A stretch of 64,000 nt of DNA from an uncultured Bacilli bacterium (GCA_934096945.1 CAKOND010000006.1:3879-67878), one strand, 5' to 3'. Positions 8,895 to 17,636 are shown, counted from the first letter of the stretch. Numbers and translations are program-made. Notes: generated by a model not told the origin, from the sequence alone.

Positions 8895-8923
8895 ATAATA
8901 CCGCAAATATGTTCACAAGTCAA
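8895..8923 (-). promoter_or_regulatory. promoter of the Hint-domain gene
   Basis: On the minus strand, TTGACT (8918-8923), 17 bases, then TATTAT (8895-8900). The repeated ATGTGA/TTGTGA words around the -35 box could be an operator, but that is only a visual impression. Confidence 0.65.
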
Positions 8924-9028
8924 CTCACATGTTGTGAAAATTGTTACAAATATTTTGGTGATAAATACGTACTATACAGAGAGATTAAAATGGGTTAGAG
9001 ATTGCAAAAATGTAACACAAAAACAATT

Positions 9029-9054
9029 ATAAAATTGGTAAATATCAATTTTAT
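9029..9054 (-). terminator. second hairpin behind typA
   Basis: Stem of nine bases (9029-9037 with 9046-9054) about 30 bases beyond the typA stop and after the first terminator. No good T run follows, so it may only strengthen termination or protect the 3' end. Confidence 0.4.
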
Positions 9055-9145
9055 TTTTAAAAAAAATAAGACCTTTTAAAGTCTTATCTTGCTCTTCTAT
9101 ATCTTTCTTTTGGATCTAGATATTTTTTTCTAAGTCTTATTTCTG
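9050..9145 (-). repeat. typA 3' end (direct repeat, right copy)
   Basis: The resident copy, continuous with the full typA gene. It pairs with 7554-7649. The two copies bracket about 1.4 kb that contains only the Hint-domain gene and its promoter. Confidence 0.9.
9060..9086 (-). terminator. terminator overlapping the typA stop
   Basis: TAAGAC/GTCTTA stem starting at the stop codon, followed on the minus strand by eight T. Confidence 0.7.
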
Positions 9146-10886
9146 TTGGTGTTACTTCAATATATTCATCATCTTCGATAAATTCTAAAGCTTCTTCCAA
9201 AGTAAATTTCTTAGCTTTGTTAAGCACAATTGCATCATCAGCATGAGCACTTCTGGTATTTGTAAGTTCCTTATTCTTGCAAGGGTTAACATCTAAGTCC
9301 CCTTCTTTATTGGAAATACCAATAATCATACCAATATATACTTCAGTTGATGGATCTACGATCATTGTTCCACGACTACTTAAATTGTAAAGAGAATATC
9401 CAAATGTTGTACCATTAACCATAGAAACAAGGACACCATTTTTACGTCCTGAAATAGGTCCAGCATAAGGTCCATATGAGTCAAATGAACGAACCATGAT
9501 ACCTTCGCCTTTTGTTTCAGTAATAAATGACCCACGATAACCAATTAATCCTCTAGTTGGCACTAAATATTCGGCTTTTGTATATCCTATTTCACCCGGA
9601 GTAACACTTTGCATTATACCTTTTCTTTCATTTAATGAATTAATTACTGTTCCTGAATATTCATTTGGGACATTAACAATAACTTTTTCATATGGTTCTT
9701 CTTTTTTACCATCTACTTCTTTAAAAATAACTTCTGGTTTTGATACAGATAATTCATATCCTTCTCTTCGCATGTTTTCAAGTAAAATTGATAAGTGTAA
9801 TTCTCCACGACCACTAACTTTAAACCCATCAGCACCTTCTAATTGTTCAACTTTTAATCCTACATTAGTTTCTAGTTCTTTTTCAAGTCTATCTTTTAAA
9901 TGTCTGCTTGTTAGAAATTTTCCACTTTGACCTGCAAAAGGAGAATTATTAACTAAGAAGTTCATTGATAATGTTGGTTCTTCAATAATAATTTTAGGAA
10001 GTGGATCAATAACATCTTTTTCACAAATAGTATCACCAATTGATACATCTGAACATCCAGCAACTGTTACAATATCACCAAAGTAAGCAACTGGTACTTC
10101 AACTCTTTTAATTCCTTCATTAACAAATAGTTTTGTAACACGGAAACATTCAACTTTTCCTTCATTTGTTGCAAGTGATACAGTTTCACCAGCTTTTATT
10201 TTACCTTTGTTAATTCTACCTATACCAAGTCTTCCAATATAATCATCATAAGCAAGTTGACAAACTTGTAATTGAAGGGGATCATTTTCATTTCCTTCAA
10301 AAACTTTAGTATTATTTACTATTGTTTCAAATAATGGAGTTAAATCTTTGCCTTCATCACCCATATTGTATACTGCATAACCACTTCTAGCACTACCATA
10401 AAGAATTGGAAAATCAAGTTGTTCATCTGTTGCACCAAGTTCCATGAATAAATTAAATGTCATATCAACAACTTCTTCAGCTCTTTCATCTTTTTTATCA
10501 ATTTTATTAATAAATAAAATTGGTTTTAAATTATTTTGTAATGCTTCTTTTAAAACGAATCTTGTTTGAGGCATTGGTCCTTCAGCAGAATCCACAAGTA
10601 AAATAACTGTATCAACAGTTTTAATAACTCTTTCAATTTCACTTGAAAAATCAGCATGGCCTGGAGTATCCACAATATTAATCTTATAATCCTTATATTT
10701 AATAGCGCAGTTTTTAGCAGTAATTGTAATACCTCTTTCTTTTTCAATATCTCCGCTATCCATTACACAATCTACTAATTCTTCATTTGCTCTAAAAACA
10801 CCACTTTGTCTAAGTAATCCATCTACTAAAGTTGATTTACCAGCATCGACGTGTGCTACTACAGCAATATTAATTATTTTATCCAT
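9084..10886 (-). CDS. typA: Translational GTPase TypA/BipA
   Basis: Ribosome-associated GTPase that helps 50S assembly and stress or cold adaptation. At 600 residues it has the family length. G1 (AHVDAGKST) begins near residue 10, then the RGITI switch, G3 (DTPGHADF) and G4 (NKIDKK). EF-G-like domains III and V and the C-terminal domain ending DPKERYRRAR follow. A ribosome site (AAAGGGTGAAG) precedes the ATG. Its promoter (10921-10949) is back to back with that of rpsD. The last ~18 codons are duplicated beyond the Hint-domain gene, so this 3' end seems to have served as an insertion point. Confidence 0.97.
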   Translation of the reverse strand: MDKIINIAVVAHVDAGKSTLVDGLLRQSGVFRANEELVDCVMDSGDIEKERGITITAKNCAIKYKDYKINIVDTPGHADFSSEIERVIKTVDTVILLVDSAEGPMPQTRFVLKEALQNNLKPILFINKIDKKDERAEEVVDMTFNLFMELGATDEQLDFPILYGSARSGYAVYNMGDEGKDLTPLFETIVNNTKVFEGNENDPLQLQVCQLAYDDYIGRLGIGRINKGKIKAGETVSLATNEGKVECFRVTKLFVNEGIKRVEVPVAYFGDIVTVAGCSDVSIGDTICEKDVIDPLPKIIIEEPTLSMNFLVNNSPFAGQSGKFLTSRHLKDRLEKELETNVGLKVEQLEGADGFKVSGRGELHLSILLENMRREGYELSVSKPEVIFKEVDGKKEEPYEKVIVNVPNEYSGTVINSLNERKGIMQSVTPGEIGYTKAEYLVPTRGLIGYRGSFITETKGEGIMVRSFDSYGPYAGPISGRKNGVLVSMVNGTTFGYSLYNLSSRGTMIVDPSTEVYIGMIIGISNKEGDLDVNPCKNKELTNTRSAHADDAIVLNKAKKFTLEEALEFIEDDEYIEVTPTEIRLRKKYLDPKERYRRAR

Positions 10887-10920
10887 AAAACTTCACCCTT
10901 TTTTTCGTAAATACCAATAG

Positions 10921-10949
10921 ATAATAATACAAAATGAAACAAATGTCAA
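10921..10949 (-). promoter_or_regulatory. sigma-A promoter of typA
   Basis: On the minus strand, TTGACA (10944-10949), 17 bases, then TATTAT (10921-10926), about 35 bases before the typA start. It is divergent from the rpsD promoter 60 bases away. Confidence 0.75.
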
Positions 10950-11010
10950 GAAAAACATTAATATTTTAGCCGCGAAAATTAACAAATTTTATGTTTTTTC
11001 TCAAAATAAT

Positions 11011-11039
11011 TTGACATACACATAGAATTATTATATAAT
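11011..11039 (+). promoter_or_regulatory. consensus sigma-A promoter of rpsD
   Basis: Perfect TTGACA (11011-11016) and perfect TATAAT (11034-11039) with a 17-base spacer. This is one of the strongest promoters in the window, as expected for a ribosomal protein gene. Confidence 0.88.
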
Positions 11040-11045
11040 ACACTT

Positions 11046-11198
11046 GCAAGTTATTTAGGCAGAGTTGTACCTATAAATAATGTGTTTGAACCTTAATGGA
11101 ATAAAGTATTCTTTACTGCCTTGAAGAAATTATTCAAACTCCCTATTTAATGGATATAACAGAATAAATATTTTGCAAATAAAATGAAAGGAGATTTT
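11046..11198 (+). ncRNA. Structured rpsD leader, probable S4 autoregulatory RNA
   Basis: About 150 bases of 5' leader hold nested inverted repeats: 11051-11059 with 11070-11080; GTTTGAA at 11084-11090 with TTCAAAC at 11133-11139; and, inside the latter, TAAAG/CTTTA (11102-11115). Firmicutes regulate rpsD by S4 binding its own leader. I infer the same here from position and foldability; I cannot match it to the Rfam model by eye. Confidence 0.55.
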
Positions 11199-11801
11199 AT
11201 GGCAAGATATACGGGACCAGCTTATAAAAAATCAAGAAGACTTGGTTTTTCTACATTAGAAAATGGTAAAGATTTAGCTAAAAGACCTTATGCACCAGGA
11301 GCTCACGGACAAGATCGTCGTCGTAAGTTAAGTGAATATGGTATCCAAATGCAAGAAAAACAAAAGGTTAGAATTCTTTATGGACTTAATGAAAAACAAT
11401 TCCACAAAGTATTTCTAAAAGCTTCAAAGATGCATGGTATTGCTGGGGAAAATTTACTTATCCTTCTTGAATCTAGACTTGATAACATGGTTTATCGTCT
11501 AGGTATGGCTAGAACTAGAAGAAGTGCTCGTCAAATTGTTAATCATGGACATATTTTAGTAAATGGTAAAAAGGTTGATATTCCTTCTTACACTACTAAA
11601 GTTGGTGATATAATTTCTGTTAAAGAAAATTCTATGAATCATCCAGCTATACTTGATTCAATTGAACAAAAGAGAACTGTTCCAGCTTTTCTAGAAATGG
11701 ATGAAAAGAAATTAACTGGTAAATATGTTAGACTTCCTGAAAGAAGTGAACTTAATCCAGAAATTAATGAACAACTTATCGTTGAATTCTACAACAGATA
11801 G
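11199..11801 (+). CDS. rpsD: 30S ribosomal protein S4
   Basis: Primary 16S rRNA-binding protein that starts small-subunit assembly and represses its own synthesis in Firmicutes. The start at 11199 (MARYTGPAYKKSRR) gives 200 residues, the usual length. The ATG at 11184 is part of the ribosome-binding sequence (AAAGGAG) and is rejected. The S4 RNA-binding domain (SRLDNMVYRLGMARTRRSAR, then NHGHILVNGKKVDIPSY) is clear. It stands alone, as in B. subtilis, with a strong promoter, a structured leader and a bidirectional terminator behind. Confidence 0.98.
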   Translation: MARYTGPAYKKSRRLGFSTLENGKDLAKRPYAPGAHGQDRRRKLSEYGIQMQEKQKVRILYGLNEKQFHKVFLKASKMHGIAGENLLILLESRLDNMVYRLGMARTRRSARQIVNHGHILVNGKKVDIPSYTTKVGDIISVKENSMNHPAILDSIEQKRTVPAFLEMDEKKLTGKYVRLPERSELNPEINEQLIVEFYNR

Positions 11802-11809
11802 TATGTTAA

Positions 11810-11839
11810 AAACCAAAAGGTCATTGTTCCTTTTGGTTT
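11810..11839. terminator. bidirectional terminator between rpsD and ymfH-like gene
   Basis: Stem of 11 bases (11810-11820 with 11829-11839) with T runs on both strands, serving two convergent genes. On the minus side the stem lies over the last codons of the peptidase-like gene. Confidence 0.8.
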
Positions 11840-13107
11840 TCTTTTGGCAAAAATACGCTTATTGCCATGTTATCAGTATCTATTAACTTAATTAAAGCAT
11901 CTAAATCTTCTAAAGTTTCTTCTTCAAGTATTTCTTTTAGATTAGTTACAATCTTACCATTATTTAAAATATCATCTTGTAATCTATAGCTTACATTTTC
12001 AACATCTTCATAATCAAGAATGAGCGTGGCTATCGCAGCATTCTTTTTTCTTTTAAAGTCTATTTCATTAACACTTAAATCATTTAATTTACTCTTTACT
12101 CTTTTAATTAATTCTTCTTTGAAACTCGTTGTTGAAGTAATTGTTATAACAAAATTATCATCGTATATATCATTTGCTACAGATAAATTTTGAATAATAC
12201 CTTTTTCTAGTAAATCTTCTCTAAAGTCTGATGTAGCACCAAATGTTATATTAAATAAAAGATTTGTTAGTATTTTAAGTTCTAATTTAGAGTAATCTTT
12301 AAATCTATTCATATCCATTTTTAATGTAAATTTTACCTGTGGATATGTTAAATTAATTTCTTCTTCCGTATACTTTTTGGTTACTTTTCTTGGTTCATTT
12401 TCTTTAATTATTATTGGATTTAAATAATCTTTAAATTCTTTTTTAGATAAGTTTTCTTCCACTATACTTGCCATTTCATATGGATTAAAATTTCCTGTAA
12501 TAGTTAAAAACATATTTTGGGGATGATAAAAGGCATCAAAGGCAAGTTTTACATCGTCAAGCGTTATGCTTTCTACTTCTTCAGGAGTACCGGTGATAGT
12601 GTTTCTAAATTTGGATTTTTGTAAAGTGTTTTTTAATGTATGGAAAAATATAATACTATATGGATCATCTATTCCCATGTTGGCTTCTTCAATGATTATA
12701 CCTTTTTCTTTAGCTATGTTTTTCTTCGTAAAATATGGTGTATAAACAAAATCAAGTAATTCTTCTAGATTTTCCTTTTTATTTTTAGTAGCAAATACTA
12801 AGTATGATGTATAATCAAATGTTGTAAATGCATTTGAGTCTCCGCCAATTTTATAAAACTTATCATGAGCTGTAGTTTCTTCATCAATATTGAATTTAAC
12901 ATGTTCAAGAAAATGAGCAAGTCCATTTGGTACTTCATATGTTTTCTTCCCTATTTTAAATTTAGTATGGACTGAACCATATTTTACTGATAATGTAGCA
13001 TACATGCTACTTATTTTTTCATTAACCCACATATATATTTTAAGACCAGTTTTAGTTTCATAAACATATATTGTTTCATTTAATCCTTTTAGTTTTAACT
13101 CTTCCAT
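11821..13107 (-). CDS. M16 family metallopeptidase, YmfH type
   Basis: Zinc-dependent M16 (inverzincin) peptidase related to B. subtilis YmfH. The inverted zinc motif HFLEH (HxxEH) is at residues 65-69, inside GLAHFLEHVKF, and the downstream glutamate region (KGIIIEEANMG) is present. The 428-residue length fits. It shares one base with the stop of the YmfF-like gene (TAATG), so the pair is coupled and likely works as a heterodimer, as M16B/C proteins often do. Databases name YmfF/YmfH homologues as EF-P 5-aminopentanol-modification-associated; whether that applies here is unknown. It is the last gene of the five-gene operon starting at 16477. Confidence 0.88.
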   Translation of the reverse strand: MEELKLKGLNETIYVYETKTGLKIYMWVNEKISSMYATLSVKYGSVHTKFKIGKKTYEVPNGLAHFLEHVKFNIDEETTAHDKFYKIGGDSNAFTTFDYTSYLVFATKNKKENLEELLDFVYTPYFTKKNIAKEKGIIIEEANMGIDDPYSIIFFHTLKNTLQKSKFRNTITGTPEEVESITLDDVKLAFDAFYHPQNMFLTITGNFNPYEMASIVEENLSKKEFKDYLNPIIIKENEPRKVTKKYTEEEINLTYPQVKFTLKMDMNRFKDYSKLELKILTNLLFNITFGATSDFREDLLEKGIIQNLSVANDIYDDNFVITITSTTSFKEELIKRVKSKLNDLSVNEIDFKRKKNAAIATLILDYEDVENVSYRLQDDILNNGKIVTNLKEILEEETLEDLDALIKLIDTDNMAISVFLPKENQKEQ

Positions 13108-14372
13108 TATTTATTTCTCCCTTCTAGGGTAAATACCGTATTTAATTTTACTTTCTTAGCAACATTTATAATATCTTCCTTTTTAATATTTTTAAACATT
13201 TCAATTCTTTCTTCAGGCATTGGTAAGTTGTCAAAAATGTGGAAGACGTAATTATTTATTATCGAAACATTGTTATCTAGTGACATATCTAAAGAAATTA
13301 TCATATTATTAATTGCATCCTTGAGCTCTTCTGAAGAAAAGTTTCCATTTTGCATATTTTTTAATTCTTTTTTTACTAGTGATGTAGCTTTTTTAACATT
13401 TGCTTGTTCCAAAGAAATATGCACTAGTAATAATTTATCATATTTTAAATACATACTACTTATTTGATAACATAAACTATTTTTTTCTCTGATACTTTGA
13501 TATAGTTTTGATGTAAGGCCACCACTTCCATATAAATAATTAAAGACATTGAAAGTAATATTCTTTTCTATTTCTGTTAAATTCTTTAAATTAAATATCA
13601 TTACTAAATTAGCTTGAACATTATCTGATGACATACTTCTTACTTTTGGCTTTTTAACTTCTTTATTATCTACCATTAAATCAAAGTTTTCTTCAATAAT
13701 ATATCTATTTTTAAAATATTTTTTTATCCTTTCCACGGTTTCGTCCATATCTAAATTGCCAATTAAAAATATATCTACTTTAAAATTCTTTCTTAAATTT
13801 TTATAGGTTTTGTATAGACTTGAAGGAGTTATTTTTTCTAAATTTTCTAAATTTCCTAATAATTCATATGATGTTGGTGTGCTAGTATCCATAGTTTTAA
13901 TTGCTTCTTTAATACTTTGTTTGACAGGATTTTCTTTTAAACTATTTATTTCTCTTTTTATTCTTTCTTTTACTATGTTAAATGTTTTTAAATCAAATTC
14001 ATCATTTGTTATGTTAGGATTTTCTATAATATCAAATAAGGTTTTAAATACTTCTTCTTCATAGTTTTTGTCATCTATATATTCTGGATTGATAAAATCT
14101 AATGATACATGAAAATCTAGTGTGTTTCCTACTCTTAAAGTACTTGCAAAAATTACAATTTTGTATAGTTCTTCAAATCTTGTAATTAAATCTTTCTTAC
14201 GTGGATACTTTTTACTCGACTGACTTAACATATCTGCTAAAAAAGAATAAGCTCCCATTTCTTCTTTATTTGCAATATCCCTAAATATTACTTCTACATG
14301 ACTAGTCTTAAATCTATCTGTTTTAATTGTATGAACATTAAAAGAATTACAGTTATAAGTTTTATATTTCAT
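13107..14372 (-). CDS. M16-like non-catalytic partner, YmfF type
   Basis: Paralogue of its neighbour with the M16 two-lobe layout, 421 residues. The HxxEH zinc motif is missing: the corresponding region reads AYSFLADMLSQ. It is therefore probably the inactive subunit of the YmfF/YmfH pair. The late-lobe signature GGLTSKLYQSIREKNSLCYQ is typical of the family. It overlaps the dGTPase-like gene upstream by 11 bases and the YmfH gene downstream by one base. The pairing of an active and an inactive M16 protein is seen in the sequence; the substrate is unknown. Confidence 0.87.
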   Translation of the reverse strand: MKYKTYNCNSFNVHTIKTDRFKTSHVEVIFRDIANKEEMGAYSFLADMLSQSSKKYPRKKDLITRFEELYKIVIFASTLRVGNTLDFHVSLDFINPEYIDDKNYEEEVFKTLFDIIENPNITNDEFDLKTFNIVKERIKREINSLKENPVKQSIKEAIKTMDTSTPTSYELLGNLENLEKITPSSLYKTYKNLRKNFKVDIFLIGNLDMDETVERIKKYFKNRYIIEENFDLMVDNKEVKKPKVRSMSSDNVQANLVMIFNLKNLTEIEKNITFNVFNYLYGSGGLTSKLYQSIREKNSLCYQISSMYLKYDKLLLVHISLEQANVKKATSLVKKELKNMQNGNFSSEELKDAINNMIISLDMSLDNNVSIINNYVFHIFDNLPMPEERIEMFKNIKKEDIINVAKKVKLNTVFTLEGRNK

Positions 14373-15471
14373 TTCGCACCTCTTTATTATTATGTTTAAT
14401 TTTTAAAATTTTATTATACTCTTTTAATGTATAATCATCCGTCATGCCTGCGATATAATCAATTACTATTCTTTCTCTTTTATTTTTTTTGTATTCATCA
14501 CACATATTACTTAAATAAGACTTAATTATATTACTTTCTTTATTATTTGTTTTTAAATCTTCCATGTATGTGTCAAATAATGTGTTTATCATAGTTTTTA
14601 AAAGATTTCTTTCTTCATCTGTATAAGCTTTATAATAAATATTTTTATAATTGAAATCCTTTAGATCACTTATAGCTTTATAAACGTTTTCACTTAATTT
14701 TATATAGTTTTTACCTTCACTATTTTTTATTATATCATTTATGATAGTACTAACTATTTCACTATTATTTTTTCCTAAAACTTTAGTTATATTTTCTGGT
14801 ACATCTTCCCATTTTAAAAGTTTCATTCTAATTGCATCATCTATGTCACGACCTAAGTATGCAATTAAATCACTAATTCTTACTACACAACCTTCCAAAG
14901 TCATAGGTGAAAGTTTTTTACATGCATCTTTATCTTTATAAGTACTTTCATATTCTTTTAAAAAGTCTTCCTTGCTTTTTTTGCATGGCCTATATATACC
15001 TTCTACTATTTCTCCATTATGACAAAGAATTGCATCTAATGTTTGTAATGTTATATTTTTTCCTTTTCCATAGTTTTCAATATTCATTAAAAGTCTTACA
15101 CTGTGAACATTATGATTAAAATATCCACATCCATTTTTTAAACTTATTTCATTTAGTATTGCTTCACCAACATGGCCAAATGGTGTATGCCCTAAATCGT
15201 GACCAAGAGCACCAGCTTCAATTAAATCTTCATTTAAGCCAAGGCTCCTACCTATTGTTCTAGCTATTTTACTAACATATAAAACGTGTATCATTCTTTT
15301 AGTTAAATGATCATTTTCTTTAAAAGAAAATACTTGTGTCTTATCCATATATCTTGAAAATGCTAAGGAATATAGTATTTTATCTATATCTCTGAAAAAA
15401 GGTGTTCTAAAGTCACTTTCAATTTTTTCAAAATATATTGCTTCTTCATTTTTACATGCGTATTTTTTCAT
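14362..15471 (-). CDS. dgt: dGTPase-like HD-domain triphosphohydrolase
   Basis: Metal-dependent HD hydrolase of the dGTP triphosphohydrolase family, which cleaves dNTPs to nucleoside and triphosphate. The N-terminal family motif FRTPFFRDIDKI, a conserved His62, and the HD core GALGHDLGHTPFGHVGE (His91-Asp92) are visible. Length is 369 residues. It overlaps the radical SAM gene by four bases and the YmfF-like gene by eleven. Operon neighbours give no direct clue to its role; nucleotide-pool control is the family expectation. Symbol used in the broad sense, as dNTP preference is not readable. Confidence 0.85.
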   Translation of the reverse strand: MKKYACKNEEAIYFEKIESDFRTPFFRDIDKILYSLAFSRYMDKTQVFSFKENDHLTKRMIHVLYVSKIARTIGRSLGLNEDLIEAGALGHDLGHTPFGHVGEAILNEISLKNGCGYFNHNVHSVRLLMNIENYGKGKNITLQTLDAILCHNGEIVEGIYRPCKKSKEDFLKEYESTYKDKDACKKLSPMTLEGCVVRISDLIAYLGRDIDDAIRMKLLKWEDVPENITKVLGKNNSEIVSTIINDIIKNSEGKNYIKLSENVYKAISDLKDFNYKNIYYKAYTDEERNLLKTMINTLFDTYMEDLKTNNKESNIIKSYLSNMCDEYKKNKRERIVIDYIAGMTDDYTLKEYNKILKIKHNNKEVRNEI

Positions 15472-16265
15472 TTTTTACCTCCATTTTTATTTAATTTATC
15501 TATAAAACCACAATGCTTACATAATGGTTCTACTAGTTTTCCTTCTTTAAAACCATCTATCATATTTTGACACCTATCACTATTTATTATGGCTTCTAAA
15601 TTATTTTCAAAAATATTTCCTAAACTTATGTTACCATTTCCATCTAAACAACAAGGAACAACTGTACCATCAACTAAAATACCTATGTGATCTTTTAAAG
15701 CATAACACTTACCTTTTGTTTTACAAATATTATTATTTAAATCTGGCCAAGTAAATTTTTCGTCAAAATCTATGAAAACATTTTCTTCAAGCTTTCTAGA
15801 GTCTTCAATTTTTACATTATATTTTTTCTCTAAAAACTTTATTATCTCATCATTTTTGCCCGTCCATAATCTGTAATTTATATAGGTATATTTTTTTAAT
15901 TTATTTGTTACTTCAAATATATTTTCTAAATAGTTTTCTCTATTGTTTTGACTACTATGAAGTGATATATTTATTTGTCTTACGTTTTTATTATCTTTAA
16001 TATTTTTTAGCAAATAACCATTTGTTGTGATATTTACATAAAAATATTTACTTGCTTCATTAATAAATTCATTTATCAATGGATGCAAAAGAGGTTCTCC
16101 GAGAATGTGGAAATACAAGTATTTTGTATAACCTTTTATTTTATTTAGAATTATTTTAAATTCATCCATGCTCATAAATTTAGGTGTGCGTTTATTATGA
16201 ATACAAAAACTACAATTAAGGTTACAATTATTAGTTATTTCTATATATACTTTTTTATACTTCAT
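15468..16265 (-). CDS. Radical SAM enzyme with SPASM-like C-terminus
   Basis: Radical SAM protein of 265 residues. The [4Fe-4S] motif Cx3Cx2C reads CNLNCSFC at residues ~14-21, followed by the GEP-like segment ILGEPLLHP. Towards the C-terminus CCLDGNG, a further SLGNIFE motif and CKHCGF look like a SPASM or twitch cluster-binding domain. Such enzymes often modify peptides or proteins, or act as anaerobic maturases. No precursor peptide is obvious: the adjacent 71-residue gene encodes a membrane protein. The ATG overlaps the stop of that small gene by four bases. The substrate is not known. Confidence 0.83.
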   Translation of the reverse strand: MKYKKVYIEITNNCNLNCSFCIHNKRTPKFMSMDEFKIILNKIKGYTKYLYFHILGEPLLHPLINEFINEASKYFYVNITTNGYLLKNIKDNKNVRQINISLHSSQNNRENYLENIFEVTNKLKKYTYINYRLWTGKNDEIIKFLEKKYNVKIEDSRKLEENVFIDFDEKFTWPDLNNNICKTKGKCYALKDHIGILVDGTVVPCCLDGNGNISLGNIFENNLEAIINSDRCQNMIDGFKEGKLVEPLCKHCGFIDKLNKNGGKK

Positions 16266-16477
16266 AGAAAGAATAATATATCTATTTTCTCCATTATTTC
16301 TTCATTAAATAAGTTTGTAAGTCTTAGTATTCTAATTGATAAAGCAATTATAAAATATATACTTGCTATACATAATATTAATCCTATTACACCTTTAATT
16401 TTAAAAATTAATTCAAATATTAGAACAATTACACTAATAAGTAACATAATACTATATTTTTTTACATCTTCATTCAT
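16262..16477 (-). CDS. Small two-helix membrane protein, function unknown
   Basis: A 71-residue protein with a charged start (MNEDVKKYS) and two hydrophobic segments (residues ~9-25 and ~29-48), then an amphipathic tail. Not recognised. It heads the operon with the radical SAM, dGTPase-like and YmfF/YmfH genes: AGAGG lies before its ATG, and its stop overlaps the next ATG. Four-base overlap and conserved operon position suggest a real gene, not a chance ORF. Confidence 0.65.
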   Translation of the reverse strand: MNEDVKKYSIMLLISVIVLIFELIFKIKGVIGLILCIASIYFIIALSIRILRLTNLFNEEIMEKIDILFFL

Positions 16478-16501
16478 ATTTACCTCTTTCTTGTAATTAT
16501 T

Positions 16502-16530
16502 ATTTTATACTAATTTAATATTTTAAGCAA
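16502..16530 (-). promoter_or_regulatory. promoter of the five-gene radical SAM/dgt/ymfFH operon
   Basis: On the minus strand, TTGCTT (16525-16530), 17 bases, then TAAAAT (16502-16507), about 25 bases before the 71-residue gene. The -35 box lies just past the terminator of the previous gene. Confidence 0.6.
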
Positions 16531-16540
16531 CTAAAAAAAG

Positions 16541-16560
16541 AAAAAACAGAGCTATGCTCT
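16541..16560 (-). terminator. short terminator overlapping the stop of the acidic membrane protein gene
   Basis: AGAGC/GCTCT stem with a three-base loop (16548-16560), followed on the minus strand by six T after one G. Confidence 0.65.
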
Positions 16561-17404
16561 ATTTTAATTCGTATGTTTCTCCGTTTACATCTTCTAAAAG
16601 ACTTGATTGTTCTTCTTTTTTTTCACTAATTAAAGTTTTTGGCTCTTCTTCATCTTTCTTAAGTGTTGGTAAATCCATATCCTCATCATCATCTTTTATT
16701 ATAAACGTTTTAAATGCATCATCATTTGCTGGCTTTTCATTTTCTATTTTTGTAATCTTTTCTTCTTCATTGTTATTTTTCATATTTTCTTCATTTTTGT
16801 TTACAAATACAGAACTAAATATTTGAGGACTGGGCTTAAAAATTGGTTTTTCAATTTCTTTTGGATTTTCTTTTACTTCAGGAATACTTATATTGTCAAA
16901 TTCATTTTTGATTGATTCTAAAGTATTTAAACCTGTTGCAAGTTGTTCATCCTTTTCATCAATATTTATTTTTTCTAAATCATTTATACTAATTGGACTT
17001 TCCTCTTCTTCATGGTCAGTGAAAATTGGTTTTGCCACAACTGGTCTTTCAACTTCTTTTGGAAGTTCAATTTCTTCAGGTTCATCGATTTTGGGTTTAA
17101 ATTCTGTTACTGTAACATCTTCGCTTACAGTTTCAATTGGTTTTATTTCTTCCTTTGTTTCTTCTTTTGGATCAATATTTGTTTTAATAGCATCTTCTTT
17201 TACTTCAAGCTTAGATGGAGACTCTTCTTCTTTTTTAAATGCATCTAATTCAATTTTTTGAAGTCTTTTTGTTTCTTCTAGTTTTTCATCTTTTTTACCT
17301 AAGAAAAACACCAATACAAAAGCTATAATAAGAATTACTAAAATTATAGTCAAATATAAAGTAAAATTATCATTCATATATAGTTCATGAATAAAATCCA
17401 TCAT
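16559..17404 (-). CDS. Membrane-anchored acidic low-complexity protein, function unknown
   Basis: Residues ~10-35 form one membrane helix (LYLTIILVILIIAFVLVFFL). The rest, about 240 residues, is rich in Glu, Lys and Pro with repeated EEE and KPIF-like words, and is probably disordered and cytoplasmic. No catalytic motif is visible. I choose the ATG at 17404 behind AAAGAGG; the GTG at 17416 lies inside that ribosome site. A promoter at 17437-17465 and a terminator overlapping the stop make it a single-gene unit. It faces away from the RNase J gene. The layout resembles scaffold-like division or envelope proteins, but that is only an impression. Confidence 0.7.
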   Translation of the reverse strand: MMDFIHELYMNDNFTLYLTIILVILIIAFVLVFFLGKKDEKLEETKRLQKIELDAFKKEEESPSKLEVKEDAIKTNIDPKEETKEEIKPIETVSEDVTVTEFKPKIDEPEEIELPKEVERPVVAKPIFTDHEEEESPISINDLEKINIDEKDEQLATGLNTLESIKNEFDNISIPEVKENPKEIEKPIFKPSPQIFSSVFVNKNEENMKNNNEEEKITKIENEKPANDDAFKTFIIKDDDEDMDLPTLKKDEEEPKTLISEKKEEQSSLLEDVNGETYELK

Positions 17405-17436
17405 AATTAATTGCACCTCTTTATTCTATATATTAA

Positions 17437-17465
17437 ATATTATCAAAATATTTAGAAAATGTAAA
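17437..17465 (-). promoter_or_regulatory. promoter of the acidic membrane protein gene
   Basis: On the minus strand, TTTACA (17460-17465), 17 bases, then TAATAT (17437-17442). Confidence 0.6.
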
Positions 17466-17547
17466 TATGTTTTCTAAAACTTTACATTTATTTTAGTATA
17501 ATTACATGCAACTAATGGATAAAATATGTGTTATGAATTAAAAATAA

Positions 17548-17576
17548 TGGACAAATGATTATTTTTTTGATATAAT
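17548..17576 (+). promoter_or_regulatory. promoter of the RNase J gene
   Basis: TGGACA (17548-17553), 17 bases, then TATAAT (17571-17576) preceded by TGA, which gives an extended -10 element. It lies about 60 bases before the start codon. Confidence 0.75.
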
Positions 17577-17636
17577 TAGTTTAGTTCAGTAACTTTATGA
17601 ATTAATTTAGTTTTTAAGAAAGAAGGAATTTTTTGA

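Noticed and set aside
11184..11198. Upstream ATG for rpsD
   Set aside because: This ATG is part of the ribosome-binding sequence AAAGGAG; S4 starts MARYTGP at 11199.
16893..17261. Plus-strand Ser-rich ORF of 122 codons
   Set aside because: It is the antisense shadow of the Glu/Lys-rich acidic membrane protein gene and lacks a ribosome site.
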